DNA of 64,000 nt from Pseudomonas haemolytica (GTDB lineage: Bacteria > Pseudomonadota > Gammaproteobacteria > Pseudomonadales > Pseudomonadaceae), in NCBI RefSeq assembly GCF_009659625.1, contig NZ_VOIW01000001.1, positions 682,001 to 746,000 on the forward strand, given 5' to 3'. The notes beneath the pieces are model-generated. The model did not search any database. It saw only the letters and a program-made list of their open reading frames with translations, and was not told where the DNA came from. Position 1 is the stretch's first letter. Each line of letters starts with the position of its first letter. Positions 29,089 through 38,085 of this stretch are shown here, piece after piece. The translations under genes were made by a program, and so were the position numbers.

Positions 29089-31314
29089 ATGATTCGCACG
29101 CTGCCCGCCCTTTTTGCCTTGCTGTTCGCAGCGCCGTTGATGGCCGCGCCTGCCGGGCAACAAACGCTGTTCAACTTCGTCCGGCCTGCCGATGTGGTCA
29201 AGGTGGCGACCCAGGACGCCAGCCTGCCGCAATACAACGCCGAACAAACGCCCGAAGGCGAGGTACTGCGCCGTATCACCTTCAACCCGGCAGCCGAGCC
29301 GAGCCTGGTACTCAGCCCGCAAACCGGCGCATGGGACTGGTCGCAATCAAGCGCTGTGAGCCTGCGTATCCAGAGCGCGATGAACTGGGCGCTGACGCTC
29401 TACGTCAAGGTGCAGAGTGCTGACGGCAAGACCCTGGTCAGCCGCGTTGACCTGCCGGCCGGCCCGGCGCAGACCCTGTTGGTGCCACTGCAAGCCAACT
29501 CGCCATTGAGCCAGGGCATGAAGGCCGGTCCGCCGATGCCGATGACCGTTGACGGCCAGCGGGTGTTGCTGGCTGCCAGCGCCGGGGAAATCGACCGCAG
29601 CCAGGTCGTCTCGGTGACCCTGTCGATGATCAAGCCCAATGCCGCCCAAAGTATCCTGCTGGAGCGCTTCGGCGTGCAGGACAGCGAGCCGGTGTTGAAG
29701 GCCGCCTACAGCGAGTTGGTCGACGCCTATGGTCAGTCCACTCGCACGCGTTGGCCGGAAAAGATCAGCAGCGATGACCAACTCAAGGCGTCGGCCGCCA
29801 AGGAACAGCAGCAGCTCAAGACCTGGCTGGCCGAGCGAAATAAATCCTCCCTGGACCAATACGGCGGCTGGAACAAAGGTCCGGCATTCGACGCCAGCGG
29901 CTTTTTCCGCACCGAGAAACGTGACGGCCGCTGGTACCTGGTGACGCCGGACGGTCATCCGTTCTACTCCCTGGGTGTCAACACCGTGGCGCCGGACAAT
30001 AGCCAGACCTATGTGGCGGGGCGTGAGTGGATGTTCGCGGCGCTGCCCAAGGCCGGTGAACCCTTTGACAAGTATTACGGCAGTGGCGACAACCGTACCG
30101 GCAACGGTGCCGGCGAAGGTCGCGGTTTTGGGGCTGGGCGTTGGTACGATTTCTACGCTGCCAACCTGCAACGAGCCTACGGCACCGAAGGTTTTGACCA
30201 GAAGCGCTGGGTCAACCACACCCTCGATCGCTTGCAAGGCTGGGGTTTCAATACCGTAGGCAACTGGAGCGATGAGGACCTGGCCACTGCCGACCGCGTG
30301 CCGTACACCTTGCCGCTGTCGATTGTGGGTGACTACGCCAGCATCAGCACCGGCACCGACTGGTGGGGCGGCATGCCTGACCCGTTCGACCCACGCTTTG
30401 CCATGGCCACCGAACGCGCCGTGGCCATCGCCGCGCGCGATCACCGCGATGACCCGTGGTTGATCGGCTTCTTTGCCGACAACGAATTGGCCTGGGCCGG
30501 TCCCGGAGACGATCCGAAATCTCGCTACGCCTTGGCCTACGGCACTTTGCGCATGACCACCGACGTTCCGGCCAAGCGCGCCTTTCTCAAGCAATTGCGC
30601 GACAAGTACCGTAATGAGGAGGGGTTGTCCAAAGCCTGGGGCATTCACCTGGCAGGCTGGGAGCTGATGGAAGATCCGGGCTTCGAGCCGCCGATGCCCA
30701 GCCCCGAGCACCCAGAAATCGAAGCTGACTTCAAGTATTTCCAGAAGACCTTTGCCGATACCTACTTCAAGACCATCTCTGACTCGCTGAAGTGGCACGC
30801 GCCCAACCAACTGTTGCTGGGCGGCCGTTTTGCGGTGAGCACCCCGGAAGCCGTGGCATCGTGCGCGCAGTATTGCGATGTGCTGAGCTTCAACATGTAC
30901 ACCCTCAAACCCCAGGACGGCTATGACTTCGCCACCCTGCGTGCGTTGGACAAACCGGTGCTGATCACCGAGTTCAACGTTGGCTCTGCCGACCGTGGCC
31001 CGTTCTGGGGGGGCGTGACGCAATTGGCCCGTGAAGAAGACCGTGCCGCGGCGTACAGCACTTTCCTGACGCAGGCGATGGCTGAGCCGTCGATTGTCGG
31101 CGTGCACTGGTTCCAGTACCTGGACCAGCCAGTGACCGGGCGTCTGCTGGATGGCGAAAATGGCCACTTCGGTCTTGTTGGCATCACCGACGTACCGTTC
31201 CAGGGTTTCGTCGACAGCGTACGTAAAAGCAACCTTGCGGCAGTCGATCAATTGGGCAGGGCGGCCGAAAAGGCCAAGGCGGTCGGCGCCGTGAGAGAGA
31301 ACGAAGGGGGGTAG
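29089..31314 (+). CDS. Secreted clan GH-A glycoside hydrolase (GH42/GH50, beta-agarase-like)
   Basis: A 741-residue exported enzyme. The signal peptide is MIRTLPALFALLFAAPLMAA. An N-terminal beta-sandwich-like region (about residues 25-210) precedes the catalytic barrel. FFADNELAW places the putative acid/base at Glu466, and VLITEFNVGS places the nucleophile at Glu628, the spacing expected for clan GH-A. SLGVNTVAPDNS, WGFNTVGNWSDED and GDYASISTGTDWWGG match the beta-agarase/GH50-like style. The true polysaccharide is unknown; agar is unlikely for a soil or plant strain. ATG 29089 gives the signal peptide. Confidence 0.8.
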   Translation: MIRTLPALFALLFAAPLMAAPAGQQTLFNFVRPADVVKVATQDASLPQYNAEQTPEGEVLRRITFNPAAEPSLVLSPQTGAWDWSQSSAVSLRIQSAMNWALTLYVKVQSADGKTLVSRVDLPAGPAQTLLVPLQANSPLSQGMKAGPPMPMTVDGQRVLLAASAGEIDRSQVVSVTLSMIKPNAAQSILLERFGVQDSEPVLKAAYSELVDAYGQSTRTRWPEKISSDDQLKASAAKEQQQLKTWLAERNKSSLDQYGGWNKGPAFDASGFFRTEKRDGRWYLVTPDGHPFYSLGVNTVAPDNSQTYVAGREWMFAALPKAGEPFDKYYGSGDNRTGNGAGEGRGFGAGRWYDFYAANLQRAYGTEGFDQKRWVNHTLDRLQGWGFNTVGNWSDEDLATADRVPYTLPLSIVGDYASISTGTDWWGGMPDPFDPRFAMATERAVAIAARDHRDDPWLIGFFADNELAWAGPGDDPKSRYALAYGTLRMTTDVPAKRAFLKQLRDKYRNEEGLSKAWGIHLAGWELMEDPGFEPPMPSPEHPEIEADFKYFQKTFADTYFKTISDSLKWHAPNQLLLGGRFAVSTPEAVASCAQYCDVLSFNMYTLKPQDGYDFATLRALDKPVLITEFNVGSADRGPFWGGVTQLAREEDRAAAYSTFLTQAMAEPSIVGVHWFQYLDQPVTGRLLDGENGHFGLVGITDVPFQGFVDSVRKSNLAAVDQLGRAAEKAKAVGAVRENEGG

Positions 31315-31469
31315 ATCAGCCCAGGCAGGCAAGGGCGCGGGGCAGGGCACCGGGCAGGCCGGTGGGCACTCTGGGAATGGGCATTGATTCATCGTTGACG
31401 GGTTCACAAAACCTACAATGACTGGAACAATGTCGGCTACTTCTTACAGTGTTTTCAAAGGCGGCTTAG

Positions 31470-32615
31470 GTGCAGATTCAGGGTCATTACGAGCTCCAGT
31501 TCGAAGCAGTACGCGAAGCCTTCGCCGCGTTGTTCGATGACCCTCAGGAGCGTGGTGCCGGGCTGTGCATCCAGATCGGTGGGCAAACCGTCGTCGACCT
31601 GTGGGCCGGTACCGCCGACAAGGACGGGGCCGAAGCCTGGCACAGCGACACCATCGTCAACCTGTTCTCCTGCACCAAGATCTTCACGGCAGTCACCGCC
31701 CTGCAACTGGTGGCCGAAGGCAAGCTCAAGCTCGATGCGCCTGTTGCCGATTACTGGCCGGAATTCGCGGCTGCCGGCAAGGAAGCGATCACGCTACGCC
31801 AGTTGCTCTGCCACCAGGCCGGGCTGCCCGCCATCCGCGAAATGCTGCCCGTCGAGGCCCTGTACGACTGGCAATTGATGGTCGATACCCTGGCGGCCGA
31901 GGCCCCGTGGTGGACACCGGGCGAAGGCCATGGCTACGAGGCAATCACCTACGGTTGGCTGGTCGGCGAATTGCTGCGCCGTGCCGATGGGCGCGAGCCG
32001 GGTGAGTCCATCGTCGCGCGGGTGGCGCGACCATTGGGGCTGGACTTTCACGTTGGCCTGGCAGATGAAGAGTTTTATCGTGTTGCCCATATAGCTCGCA
32101 GTAAAGGCAACATGGGGGATGAGGCCGCGCAACGGTTACTTCAAGTAATGATGCGCGAACCTGCGGCGATGACCACACGTGCATTTGCCAATCCACCGTC
32201 TATTCTGACCAGCACTAATAAGCCCGAATGGCGACGCATGCAGCAGCCCGCGGCTAATGGTCACGGTAATGCCCGCAGCCTGGCCGGGTTTTATAGCGGT
32301 TTGTTGGACGGTAGTTTGCTGGAAAGCGACATGCTCGAACAATTGACCCGTGAACACAGTATCGGACCGGATAAAACCTTATTGACCCAAACCCGCTTCG
32401 GCCTGGGCTGCATGTTGGATCAACCGCAGTTGCCCAACGCTACGTTCGGCCTCGGGCCACGTGCATTTGGGCATCCTGGTGCAGGGGGCTCAGTCGGTTT
32501 TGCCGACCCGGAACATGATGTCGCATTCGGTTTTGTCACTAATACCCTGGGGCCCTACGTACTTATGGACCCGCGCGCGCAGAAGTTGGTCGGAATATTG
32601 GCCGGTTGTCTATAA
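31470..32615 (+). CDS. Serine hydrolase, class C beta-lactamase-like (family VIII esterase)
   Basis: A 381-residue protein of the penicillin-binding/beta-lactamase fold. The SxxK motif is SCTK (Ser67-Lys70). ITYGWLVGELLRR supplies the YxW/Tyr motif, and HPGAGGSVGFADP near the C-terminus takes the place of the KTG box, as in EstB-type esterases. No signal peptide, so cytoplasmic. The start is GTG 31470 after AAAGGCGG. It probably hydrolyses short esters; beta-lactamase action is unlikely. Confidence 0.88.
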   Translation: MQIQGHYELQFEAVREAFAALFDDPQERGAGLCIQIGGQTVVDLWAGTADKDGAEAWHSDTIVNLFSCTKIFTAVTALQLVAEGKLKLDAPVADYWPEFAAAGKEAITLRQLLCHQAGLPAIREMLPVEALYDWQLMVDTLAAEAPWWTPGEGHGYEAITYGWLVGELLRRADGREPGESIVARVARPLGLDFHVGLADEEFYRVAHIARSKGNMGDEAAQRLLQVMMREPAAMTTRAFANPPSILTSTNKPEWRRMQQPAANGHGNARSLAGFYSGLLDGSLLESDMLEQLTREHSIGPDKTLLTQTRFGLGCMLDQPQLPNATFGLGPRAFGHPGAGGSVGFADPEHDVAFGFVTNTLGPYVLMDPRAQKLVGILAGCL

Positions 32616-32714
32616 ACCCCTTGCTGTTTCACAATTTTTTGTTACAAAGGCAAGTATAAGAAAGATGCTGAACGACATGTTGTAACTTGAATGTTCTTTA
32701 AGCGTCTGTTTAAC

Positions 32715-32738
32715 GGGTCACGAGACCCCCTGGTTTTT
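32715..32738 (+). terminator. Small hairpin with T run before the OmpA gene
   Basis: GGGTC (32715-32719), loop ACGA and GACCC (32724-32728), followed by TGGTTTTTT. The stem is short. It could end the esterase transcript or lie in the leader of the OmpA gene. The 143-base gap also holds AT-rich promoter-like sequence near 32640-32660. Confidence 0.35.
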
Positions 32739-32758
32739 TCTCATTTTGTGGATATCTC

Positions 32759-33898
32759 ATGTTATCGAACAAGTCCTTGGCACTGGCGCTGTGCCTCACT
32801 ATTACAGGTTGTGCACAAACTCCACAAAATGATGCCGAAGGTGGGCATTGGTGGTCATTTGGATCGGACAAGACTGCGACCAAGGACGCAGTGACCCAAA
32901 CCGACGCCAAGCCCGATGCCAAGCCGGCTGCGGGTGCCAAGCCAGTTGAACCTGTCGCAGCAGCTGCTGCGCCGGCTGCCAAGGCTGACACCGGTTACAG
33001 CTGGTGGCCGTTCTCCACCAAGAGCGCCGAAGAAAAGGCCGCCGATGCCAAGGCTGACCTGAAAGCCGACCTCAAGGCGGCAACCCCGACGTCGGACGCG
33101 GTGCCTGTGGTCGCCAAGACCGACGCCGAGCCTCGCTGGTGGTGGCCGTTCGAAAGCAAGCCAAAGCCATTGTCCAAGGTCGACGTGACCAACGTGCCGA
33201 TGCCTGACCCGAAAATCACCCAAGCCTGGCTGGACGACTACGAGCCACGCCTGCGTGCGGCCATCAAGGACAGCAACCTGCAATTGGAACGACGCGACAA
33301 CGTGCTGGTGGTGATTGCCCCGGTAGACGGTTCCTACAACCCGAAGCGCCCGGCAATGTTGCTGCCGGTGACCCTGGGCCCGTTCACCCGTGTAGCCAAG
33401 GCAGTCGAGGCTGATCCAAAGACCGCTGTGCTGGTCCTGGGCCACGTCGATGCCACTGGCAGCGCTCCCGCAAGCCAGGCGTTGAGCAAGGAACGTGCGC
33501 AGTCGATTGCCTCGATTTTCAGCCTCAGTGGGTTGAAGCAGGATCGCCTGATGCTGCGTGGCATGGGCGATCTTATGCCACGTGCTGCCAACGACAGCAA
33601 TCAGGGCCGTGCGCTGAATCGTCGCATGGAAATCATGTTCACTCAGCGTACAACGATGTTGGCACTGCTGAGCAAGTACAACTCGGGCAAGACGCCACCT
33701 GTTGCTGAAATGGTTGCCGTGCAGAATGTTCCAGCCCCGGCACCGGCGGCAAAAGCGCCAGCCAAAAAGGCCCCGGCCAAGAAAGCTGCCGCCAAGCCAG
33801 CGGCTAAAAAGGTTGCGGCCAAACCGGCTGCGAAGAAACCCGCTGCGGCCAAAGCCAAGGCTGCTGCACCCGCTTCGAACGACCAGGCGAAAAACTGA
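32759..33898 (+). CDS. OmpA-family lipoprotein with histone-H1-like C-terminal tail
   Basis: This is a 379-residue protein. The lipobox ends at Cys18 (LTITGC). Residues 30-140 are Ala/Lys/Asp-rich low complexity with three aromatic blocks: WWSF (31-34), WWPF (82-85) and WWWPF (127-131). An OmpA C-terminal peptidoglycan-binding domain follows (VLVLGHVDATGS ... LSKERAQSIASIF ... NRRMEIMF). From about residue 322 the tail is built of AKKAPAKKAAAKPAAKK-like repeats, similar to histone H1 or AlgP. The tail is highly basic. It lies upstream of pdxH on the same strand. Confidence 0.9.
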   Translation: MLSNKSLALALCLTITGCAQTPQNDAEGGHWWSFGSDKTATKDAVTQTDAKPDAKPAAGAKPVEPVAAAAAPAAKADTGYSWWPFSTKSAEEKAADAKADLKADLKAATPTSDAVPVVAKTDAEPRWWWPFESKPKPLSKVDVTNVPMPDPKITQAWLDDYEPRLRAAIKDSNLQLERRDNVLVVIAPVDGSYNPKRPAMLLPVTLGPFTRVAKAVEADPKTAVLVLGHVDATGSAPASQALSKERAQSIASIFSLSGLKQDRLMLRGMGDLMPRAANDSNQGRALNRRMEIMFTQRTTMLALLSKYNSGKTPPVAEMVAVQNVPAPAPAAKAPAKKAPAKKAAAKPAAKKVAAKPAAKKPAAAKAKAAAPASNDQAKN

Positions 33899-33925
33899 GC
33901 CGTTGAACCACAAGGATAAAGCCGC

Positions 33926-34573
33926 ATGACCCAGGCACTGGCCGATATGCGCCGTGACTACACACGGGACGGTTTGAGCGAGGCCCAGGCCCCGGACGAG
34001 CCGTTTGCGTTGTTCCATCAGTGGTTTGGCGACGCGGTGAAAACCGAACAGCCGCCGGTGGAGGCCAATGCCATGACCCTGGCGACGGTCGACCAGAACG
34101 GTCGCCCTCACTGCCGCATCCTGTTGCTCAAGGGCTTGGATGCACAGGGCTTTACCTTCTTCACCAACTATCAGAGCGCCAAGGGCGAACAACTCGCGGC
34201 GCGGCCGTTCGCGGCCATGACCTTCTTCTGGCCGACCCTGGAACGCCAGGTGCGCATTGAAGGGCGCGTGGTCAAGGTCACCCCTGAAGAGTCGGATGCT
34301 TATTACCAGGTGCGCCCTTTGGGCAGTCGCCTGGGCGCTTGGGCCTCCCCGCAGAGCAAGGTCATTCGTGACCGCGAAGAACTGCAGGAACTGCTCAAGG
34401 CCACTGAACAGCGTTTCAGCGATACCCAGCCCGATTGCCCCGAGCATTGGGGTGGGTACCGTTTGCTGCCCGAACGCATCGAGTTCTGGCAAGGTCGCGC
34501 GAGCCGCCTGCATGATCGCCTCAACTATCGTTTGCAAGGGGCTCAATGGTCCCGCGAGCGCCTGGCGCCCTGA
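33926..34573 (+). CDS. pdxH: Pyridoxine/pyridoxamine 5'-phosphate oxidase
   Basis: A 215-residue FMN enzyme that makes pyridoxal 5'-phosphate from PNP or PMP. Typical blocks are [55 protein letters not shown] and the C-terminal RLHDRLNYR with WSRERLAP. Length is standard. AAGGATAAAGCCGC precedes the ATG. It lies 27 bases after the OmpA lipoprotein gene, so co-transcription is possible. Confidence 0.97.
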   Translation: MTQALADMRRDYTRDGLSEAQAPDEPFALFHQWFGDAVKTEQPPVEANAMTLATVDQNGRPHCRILLLKGLDAQGFTFFTNYQSAKGEQLAARPFAAMTFFWPTLERQVRIEGRVVKVTPEESDAYYQVRPLGSRLGAWASPQSKVIRDREELQELLKATEQRFSDTQPDCPEHWGGYRLLPERIEFWQGRASRLHDRLNYRLQGAQWSRERLAP

Positions 34574-34660
34574 GCGTCACCTTTGGTCATCCCACCTGAA
34601 TCAACCCTGTTGCGCTGAAGTCCCTGTTCAAGAGACTTCGGGCGCTTTCGGCTGTGCGGC

Positions 34661-34666
34661 TACAAT
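34661..34666 (+). promoter_or_regulatory. Possible -10 box of slyB
   Basis: GGCTACAAT in the 265-base pdxH-slyB gap fits a sigma-70 or RpoS-type extended -10 (TACAAT, preceded by C). No clear -35 box was found. The leader from here to slyB would be about 165 bases. No TGTTTA-type PhoP box was recognised. Confidence 0.3.
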
Positions 34667-34838
34667 GATCAGGTAGGTTGTGGCATCGTTCGGCCCCCTG
34701 GCTTGGCTACCGTTCGTCGAGTTTTCTGGTGCTGGCAGTCTGTACTCAGGCTGAATGAAAACAATTTTCTGCCTGGCTTGCCGTGACAGGCGCCAAGCCA
34801 CAGCGTTTAATGAATACCTGTCCTTTGGAGTTGATGCT

Positions 34839-35303
34839 ATGCGTAAGTCCGTTTTACTAGTTGCCTGCTTTACCACCCTGTCGTTGCTGCTGGGTGGCTG
34901 CGCCTCGAGTCTGACCGGCGACTCGTACTCTCGTGATGAGGCGCGTCGTGTACAAACCGTGCGCATGGGCACCATCGAATCCTTGCGTCCGGTGAAAATC
35001 GAAGGTACCAAGACCCCAATCGGCGGTGCTGCAGGTGCGGTCATCGGCGGTGTTGGCGGCAGCGCCATCGGTGGCGGCCGTGGCAGCATCGTCACCGCCG
35101 TGATCGGCGCGGTCGCTGGCGGCCTGTTGGGTTCGGCCACCGAAGAAGGCCTGACCCGTACCCAGGGCGTGGAAATCACCGTTCGCGAAGACGACGGCAG
35201 CATGCGCGCCTACGTACAAGCCGTGCAGGAAAATGAAATCTTCCGCATTGGCGACCGCGTACGCATCATGACGGTTGACGGTACCAGCCGCGTTACCCGT
35301 TAA
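34839..35303 (+). CDS. slyB: Outer-membrane lipoprotein SlyB
   Basis: A 154-residue lipoprotein with its lipobox at LLLGGC (Cys21) and a glycine-zipper membrane region (GGAAGAVIGGVGGSAIGGGR). A small C-terminal beta domain (VEITVREDDGSMRAYVQAVQ) follows. I chose ATG 34839 because TTGGAG precedes it and the signal peptide then starts MRKSVLL. The open frame extends to 34755 without a ribosome site. SlyB supports outer-membrane integrity and is often PhoPQ-controlled in relatives. Confidence 0.93.
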   Translation: MRKSVLLVACFTTLSLLLGGCASSLTGDSYSRDEARRVQTVRMGTIESLRPVKIEGTKTPIGGAAGAVIGGVGGSAIGGGRGSIVTAVIGAVAGGLLGSATEEGLTRTQGVEITVREDDGSMRAYVQAVQENEIFRIGDRVRIMTVDGTSRVTR

Positions 35304-35323
35304 GCGGCAAGTCGTAGTCATAC

Positions 35324-35356
35324 AAAACCCCAGCCGGGTGACCGGTTGGGGTTTTT
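35324..35356 (+). terminator. slyB terminator
   Basis: CCCCAGCCGG (35328-35337), loop GTGA, CCGGTTGGGG (35342-35351) with one G-T pair, then TTTTTG. A strong rho-independent terminator 20 bases after the slyB stop; A residues before the stem also allow use in the other direction. Confidence 0.9.
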
Positions 35357-35413
35357 GCTTTTATAGACCAGCACGCCGCTGTGCTTGCCAAAAAGCGCAA
35401 AAGTTGCGGGCAA

Positions 35414-35443
35414 TAAAAAACCGCCTTGGTAGGGCGGTTTTTT
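35414..35443. terminator. Bidirectional terminator between slyB and nhaA
   Basis: AAAAAACCGCC, loop TTGGTA, GGGCGGTTTTTTGG. It lies just after the nhaA stop (minus strand) and serves at least that transcript; with the slyB terminator it separates two convergent units. Confidence 0.85.
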
Positions 35444-35465
35444 GGTTTTGGGGCTGTTACTCCAA

Positions 35466-36650
35466 TTATGAAACCAGGGCTTTCTTACGACTCGCCATCG
35501 CTGTCACCGCATACCCGATAAAGGCCGCCAGGATCGACCCGGTCAGAATCCCCATGCGGTCTTCACCGGCAAACTCACTGGCACCCGGTACAAACGCCAG
35601 GGAGCCGACAAACAGGCTCATGGTGAAGCCGATACCGCACAGGATCGCCACGCCAAGCACTTGGCCCCAGTTGGCGCCGCTGGGCAGTGAGGCGATGCCG
35701 GTCTTGATCGCCAGCCAGGTGAGGCCGAACACACCGACAGTCTTGCCGATCAACAGGCCCGCGGCGATGCCCATGGGCACCGAGTGGGTGAAGCTCTCCA
35801 GGCTGACGCCGCTGAGGGAAACCCCGGCATTGGCGAATGCGAACAGCGGCAGGATGGCGTAGGCCACCCATGGGTGCAGAGCGTGTTCCAGGGTCAATAG
35901 CGGCGAAGTCTCGGCATTCTTGGTACGCAGTGGAATACAGAACGCCAGGGTCACGCCAGCCAGCGTGGCATGCACACCGCTCTTGAGTACACACACCCAC
36001 AGGATCAGGCCGATGATCAGGTACGGCCCAAGCTTGATCACGCCCAGGCGGTTCATCGCAATCAAGGCGATCAAACAAGCTCCGGCTCCCGCCAGGGATG
36101 CGCCGGACAAGTCGGCGGAATAGAACAATGCAATGACAATGATGGCGCCCAAGTCGTCAATGATTGCCAGGGTCATCAGGAACAGTTTCAGCGACACGGG
36201 TACACGCTTGCCCAGCAGGGCCAGGACACCCAGGGCGAACGCGATATCCGTGGCCATAGGGATCGCCCAGCCGGCGAGAGCGGCGGGGTTGTCTTTGTTC
36301 AGCGCCCAGTAGATCAACGCCGGCACCACCATGCCGCCGATGGCCGCTGCGCCAGGCAGCACCACTTGGGAAGGCTTGGACAGGTGGCCATCGAGAAGTT
36401 CGCGCTTGACCTCCAGGCCGATCAACAGGAAGAACAGGGCCATCAGGCCGTCGTTGATCCACAGCAGCGCCGGCTTGGCGATCGTCAACGCACCCACCTG
36501 TGTAACCACTGGCGTCTCGAGAAAGGCGTTGTACAGGTGCGACAACGGCGAGTTGTTGATGATCAGCGCCAAGGCGGCAGCGGCGATCAACAACAGGCCA
36601 CTGGCGGCTTCCAGCTGGAAGAAACGGGTGAAAGTGCTACGCAGAGGCAA
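35466..36650 (-). CDS. nhaA: Na+/H+ antiporter NhaA
   Basis: A 394-residue inner-membrane antiporter with twelve hydrophobic segments. The ion-binding Asp pair is in [18 protein letters not shown], as Asp163/Asp164 are in E. coli NhaA. The start is TTG 36650 with GGAGAG seven bases upstream; this gives the [18 protein letters not shown] opening seen in Pseudomonas homologues. No in-frame ATG is better placed. It controls pH and sodium homeostasis. Confidence 0.95.
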   Translation of the reverse strand: MPLRSTFTRFFQLEAASGLLLIAAAALALIINNSPLSHLYNAFLETPVVTQVGALTIAKPALLWINDGLMALFFLLIGLEVKRELLDGHLSKPSQVVLPGAAAIGGMVVPALIYWALNKDNPAALAGWAIPMATDIAFALGVLALLGKRVPVSLKLFLMTLAIIDDLGAIIVIALFYSADLSGASLAGAGACLIALIAMNRLGVIKLGPYLIIGLILWVCVLKSGVHATLAGVTLAFCIPLRTKNAETSPLLTLEHALHPWVAYAILPLFAFANAGVSLSGVSLESFTHSVPMGIAAGLLIGKTVGVFGLTWLAIKTGIASLPSGANWGQVLGVAILCGIGFTMSLFVGSLAFVPGASEFAGEDRMGILTGSILAAFIGYAVTAMASRKKALVS

Positions 36651-36866
36651 GGGGTGCTCTCCATTCCAAGTTCAATAGGTGGGTACCCTAACCCGTACTG
36701 TTAGTTGTTAAAACAAAAGTTATATTCTTATTTGTTATAAGAGACTGGCCGGATTGTCGACGCGCCAAAGACTAGCAATTGTGTGTCCAATTGAGTCGGC
36801 ACTGTATCTGTGTGAAGTGTAGGAAACATCCTAAGATCAAGGCTGAAAACCTTTAGAGAACCCTCC

Positions 36867-37961
36867 ATGAGCGACCTCCGTACCTGGGCCCGCGAAGCCA
36901 TTCGCATCATTGAAGCAGACTTCCAGCGCAGCGCCGACACCCACCTGATTCCGTTGCCATTACCGGGTTTGCCGGGCATCGAGTTGTACTTCAAGGACGA
37001 GTCCAGCCACCCCACCGGCAGCTTGAAACATCGCCTGGCCCGCTCACTGTTCCTGTACGCGCTGTGTAATGGCTGGCTCAAGCCCGGTGCACCGGTGATT
37101 GAAGCGTCGAGTGGTTCCACCGCGATCTCCGAAGCCTACTTCGCTCGACTGCTGGGTTTGCCGTTTATAGCGGTCATGCCCGCTACCACGTCCCAGGAGA
37201 AGATCGCCCAGATCGCCTTCTACGGCGGCAAGAGCCATCTGGTCCAGGATCCGACGCAGATCTACGCCGAATCAGAACGCCTGGCCAAGGAAAGCGGCGG
37301 TCATTTCATGGACCAGTTCACCTATGCCGAACGCGCTACCGACTGGCGGGCAAACAACAACATCGCCGAGTCGATCTTCCAGCAGATGCGCTTTGAGCAG
37401 CACCCGGAGCCCAGCTGGTTGATTTCCAGCCCCGGCACCGGCGGCACCACCGCGACCCTGGGCCGTTATGTGCGTTATCGCCAGCATTGCACTCGCGTGC
37501 TGTGCGCTGATGCCGAACGTTCGGTGTTCTTCGACTTCTACCAGAGCGGCGACGCCAGCCTGCGCCTGGACTGTGGTTCACGGATCGAAGGGATTGGTCG
37601 GCCGCGGGTCGAGGCATCGTTTTTGCCAGCGGTGATTGATGCGATGGTCAAGGTGCCAGACGCGTTGTCGTTGGCGGCCATGCATTACCTGGCGGGGCGT
37701 CTGGGTCGGCGGGTCGGCGGTTCCAGCGGGACCAACCTGATCGGCGCCTTGATGGCGGCGCAACAGATGAAAGCGGCGGGGGAGTCGGGGTCGATCGTGG
37801 CGATCTTGTGTGACGGCGGCGAGCGTTATGCCACCACCTATTACGATCAGGCGTGGCTGGCGGGGCAGGGGTATGAGTTGGAAGGGTTGATGGCGGCCGT
37901 TGCGGCAAGCGTGGAGCGTGGTGAGCCGTTGCCCAAAACTATCCTGTGCGCCAATATCTGA
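36867..37961 (+). CDS. PLP-dependent cysteine synthase-like protein (possible L-cysteine desulfhydrase, Cds1-like)
   Basis: A 364-residue fold-type II PLP enzyme. The Schiff-base lysine is Lys54 in [20 protein letters not shown] is the substrate loop and [15 protein letters not shown] binds the PLP phosphate. [19 protein letters not shown] at the C-terminus resembles the Cds1/cysteine-synthase-like desulfhydrase group more than CysK or CysM. It has its own promoter region and is divergent from nhaA. Whether it makes or breaks down cysteine cannot be told from sequence. Confidence 0.85.
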   Translation: MSDLRTWAREAIRIIEADFQRSADTHLIPLPLPGLPGIELYFKDESSHPTGSLKHRLARSLFLYALCNGWLKPGAPVIEASSGSTAISEAYFARLLGLPFIAVMPATTSQEKIAQIAFYGGKSHLVQDPTQIYAESERLAKESGGHFMDQFTYAERATDWRANNNIAESIFQQMRFEQHPEPSWLISSPGTGGTTATLGRYVRYRQHCTRVLCADAERSVFFDFYQSGDASLRLDCGSRIEGIGRPRVEASFLPAVIDAMVKVPDALSLAAMHYLAGRLGRRVGGSSGTNLIGALMAAQQMKAAGESGSIVAILCDGGERYATTYYDQAWLAGQGYELEGLMAAVAASVERGEPLPKTILCANI

Positions 37962-37978
37962 CCCAGCGCAAATCAAAA

Positions 37979-38067
37979 TGTGGGAGGGGGCTTGCTCCTG
38001 ATAGCAGTGGTTCAGTCAGAACGTTTTTGACTGACAGATCGCAATCGCGAGCAAGCCCCCTCCCACA
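37979..38067. repeat. REP pair with diverged arms
   Basis: TGTGGGAGGGGGCTTGCTCC ... AGCAAGCCCCCTCCCACA. The outer 20 bases pair, but the inner parts (TGATAGCAGTGG versus GCAATCGCGAGC) have diverged. It fills the gap between two convergent genes and may act as a terminator. Confidence 0.85.
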
Positions 38068-38085
38068 TTTTTTACTGCAGTGTTC

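Noticed and set aside
29347..31407. 686-codon minus-strand frame opposite the glycosidase gene
   Set aside because: The plus strand encodes a signal peptide and two catalytic glutamates; the antisense frame has no recognisable domain.
34755..34838. Upstream extension of slyB to 34755
   Set aside because: It would place 28 residues before the signal peptide and has no ribosome site; ATG 34839 follows TTGGAG.
7937..38067. Repeated GTGGGAG elements considered as CRISPR or phage repeats
   Set aside because: They occur as scattered inverted pairs, not as direct repeats with unique spacers, and no cas genes are present.
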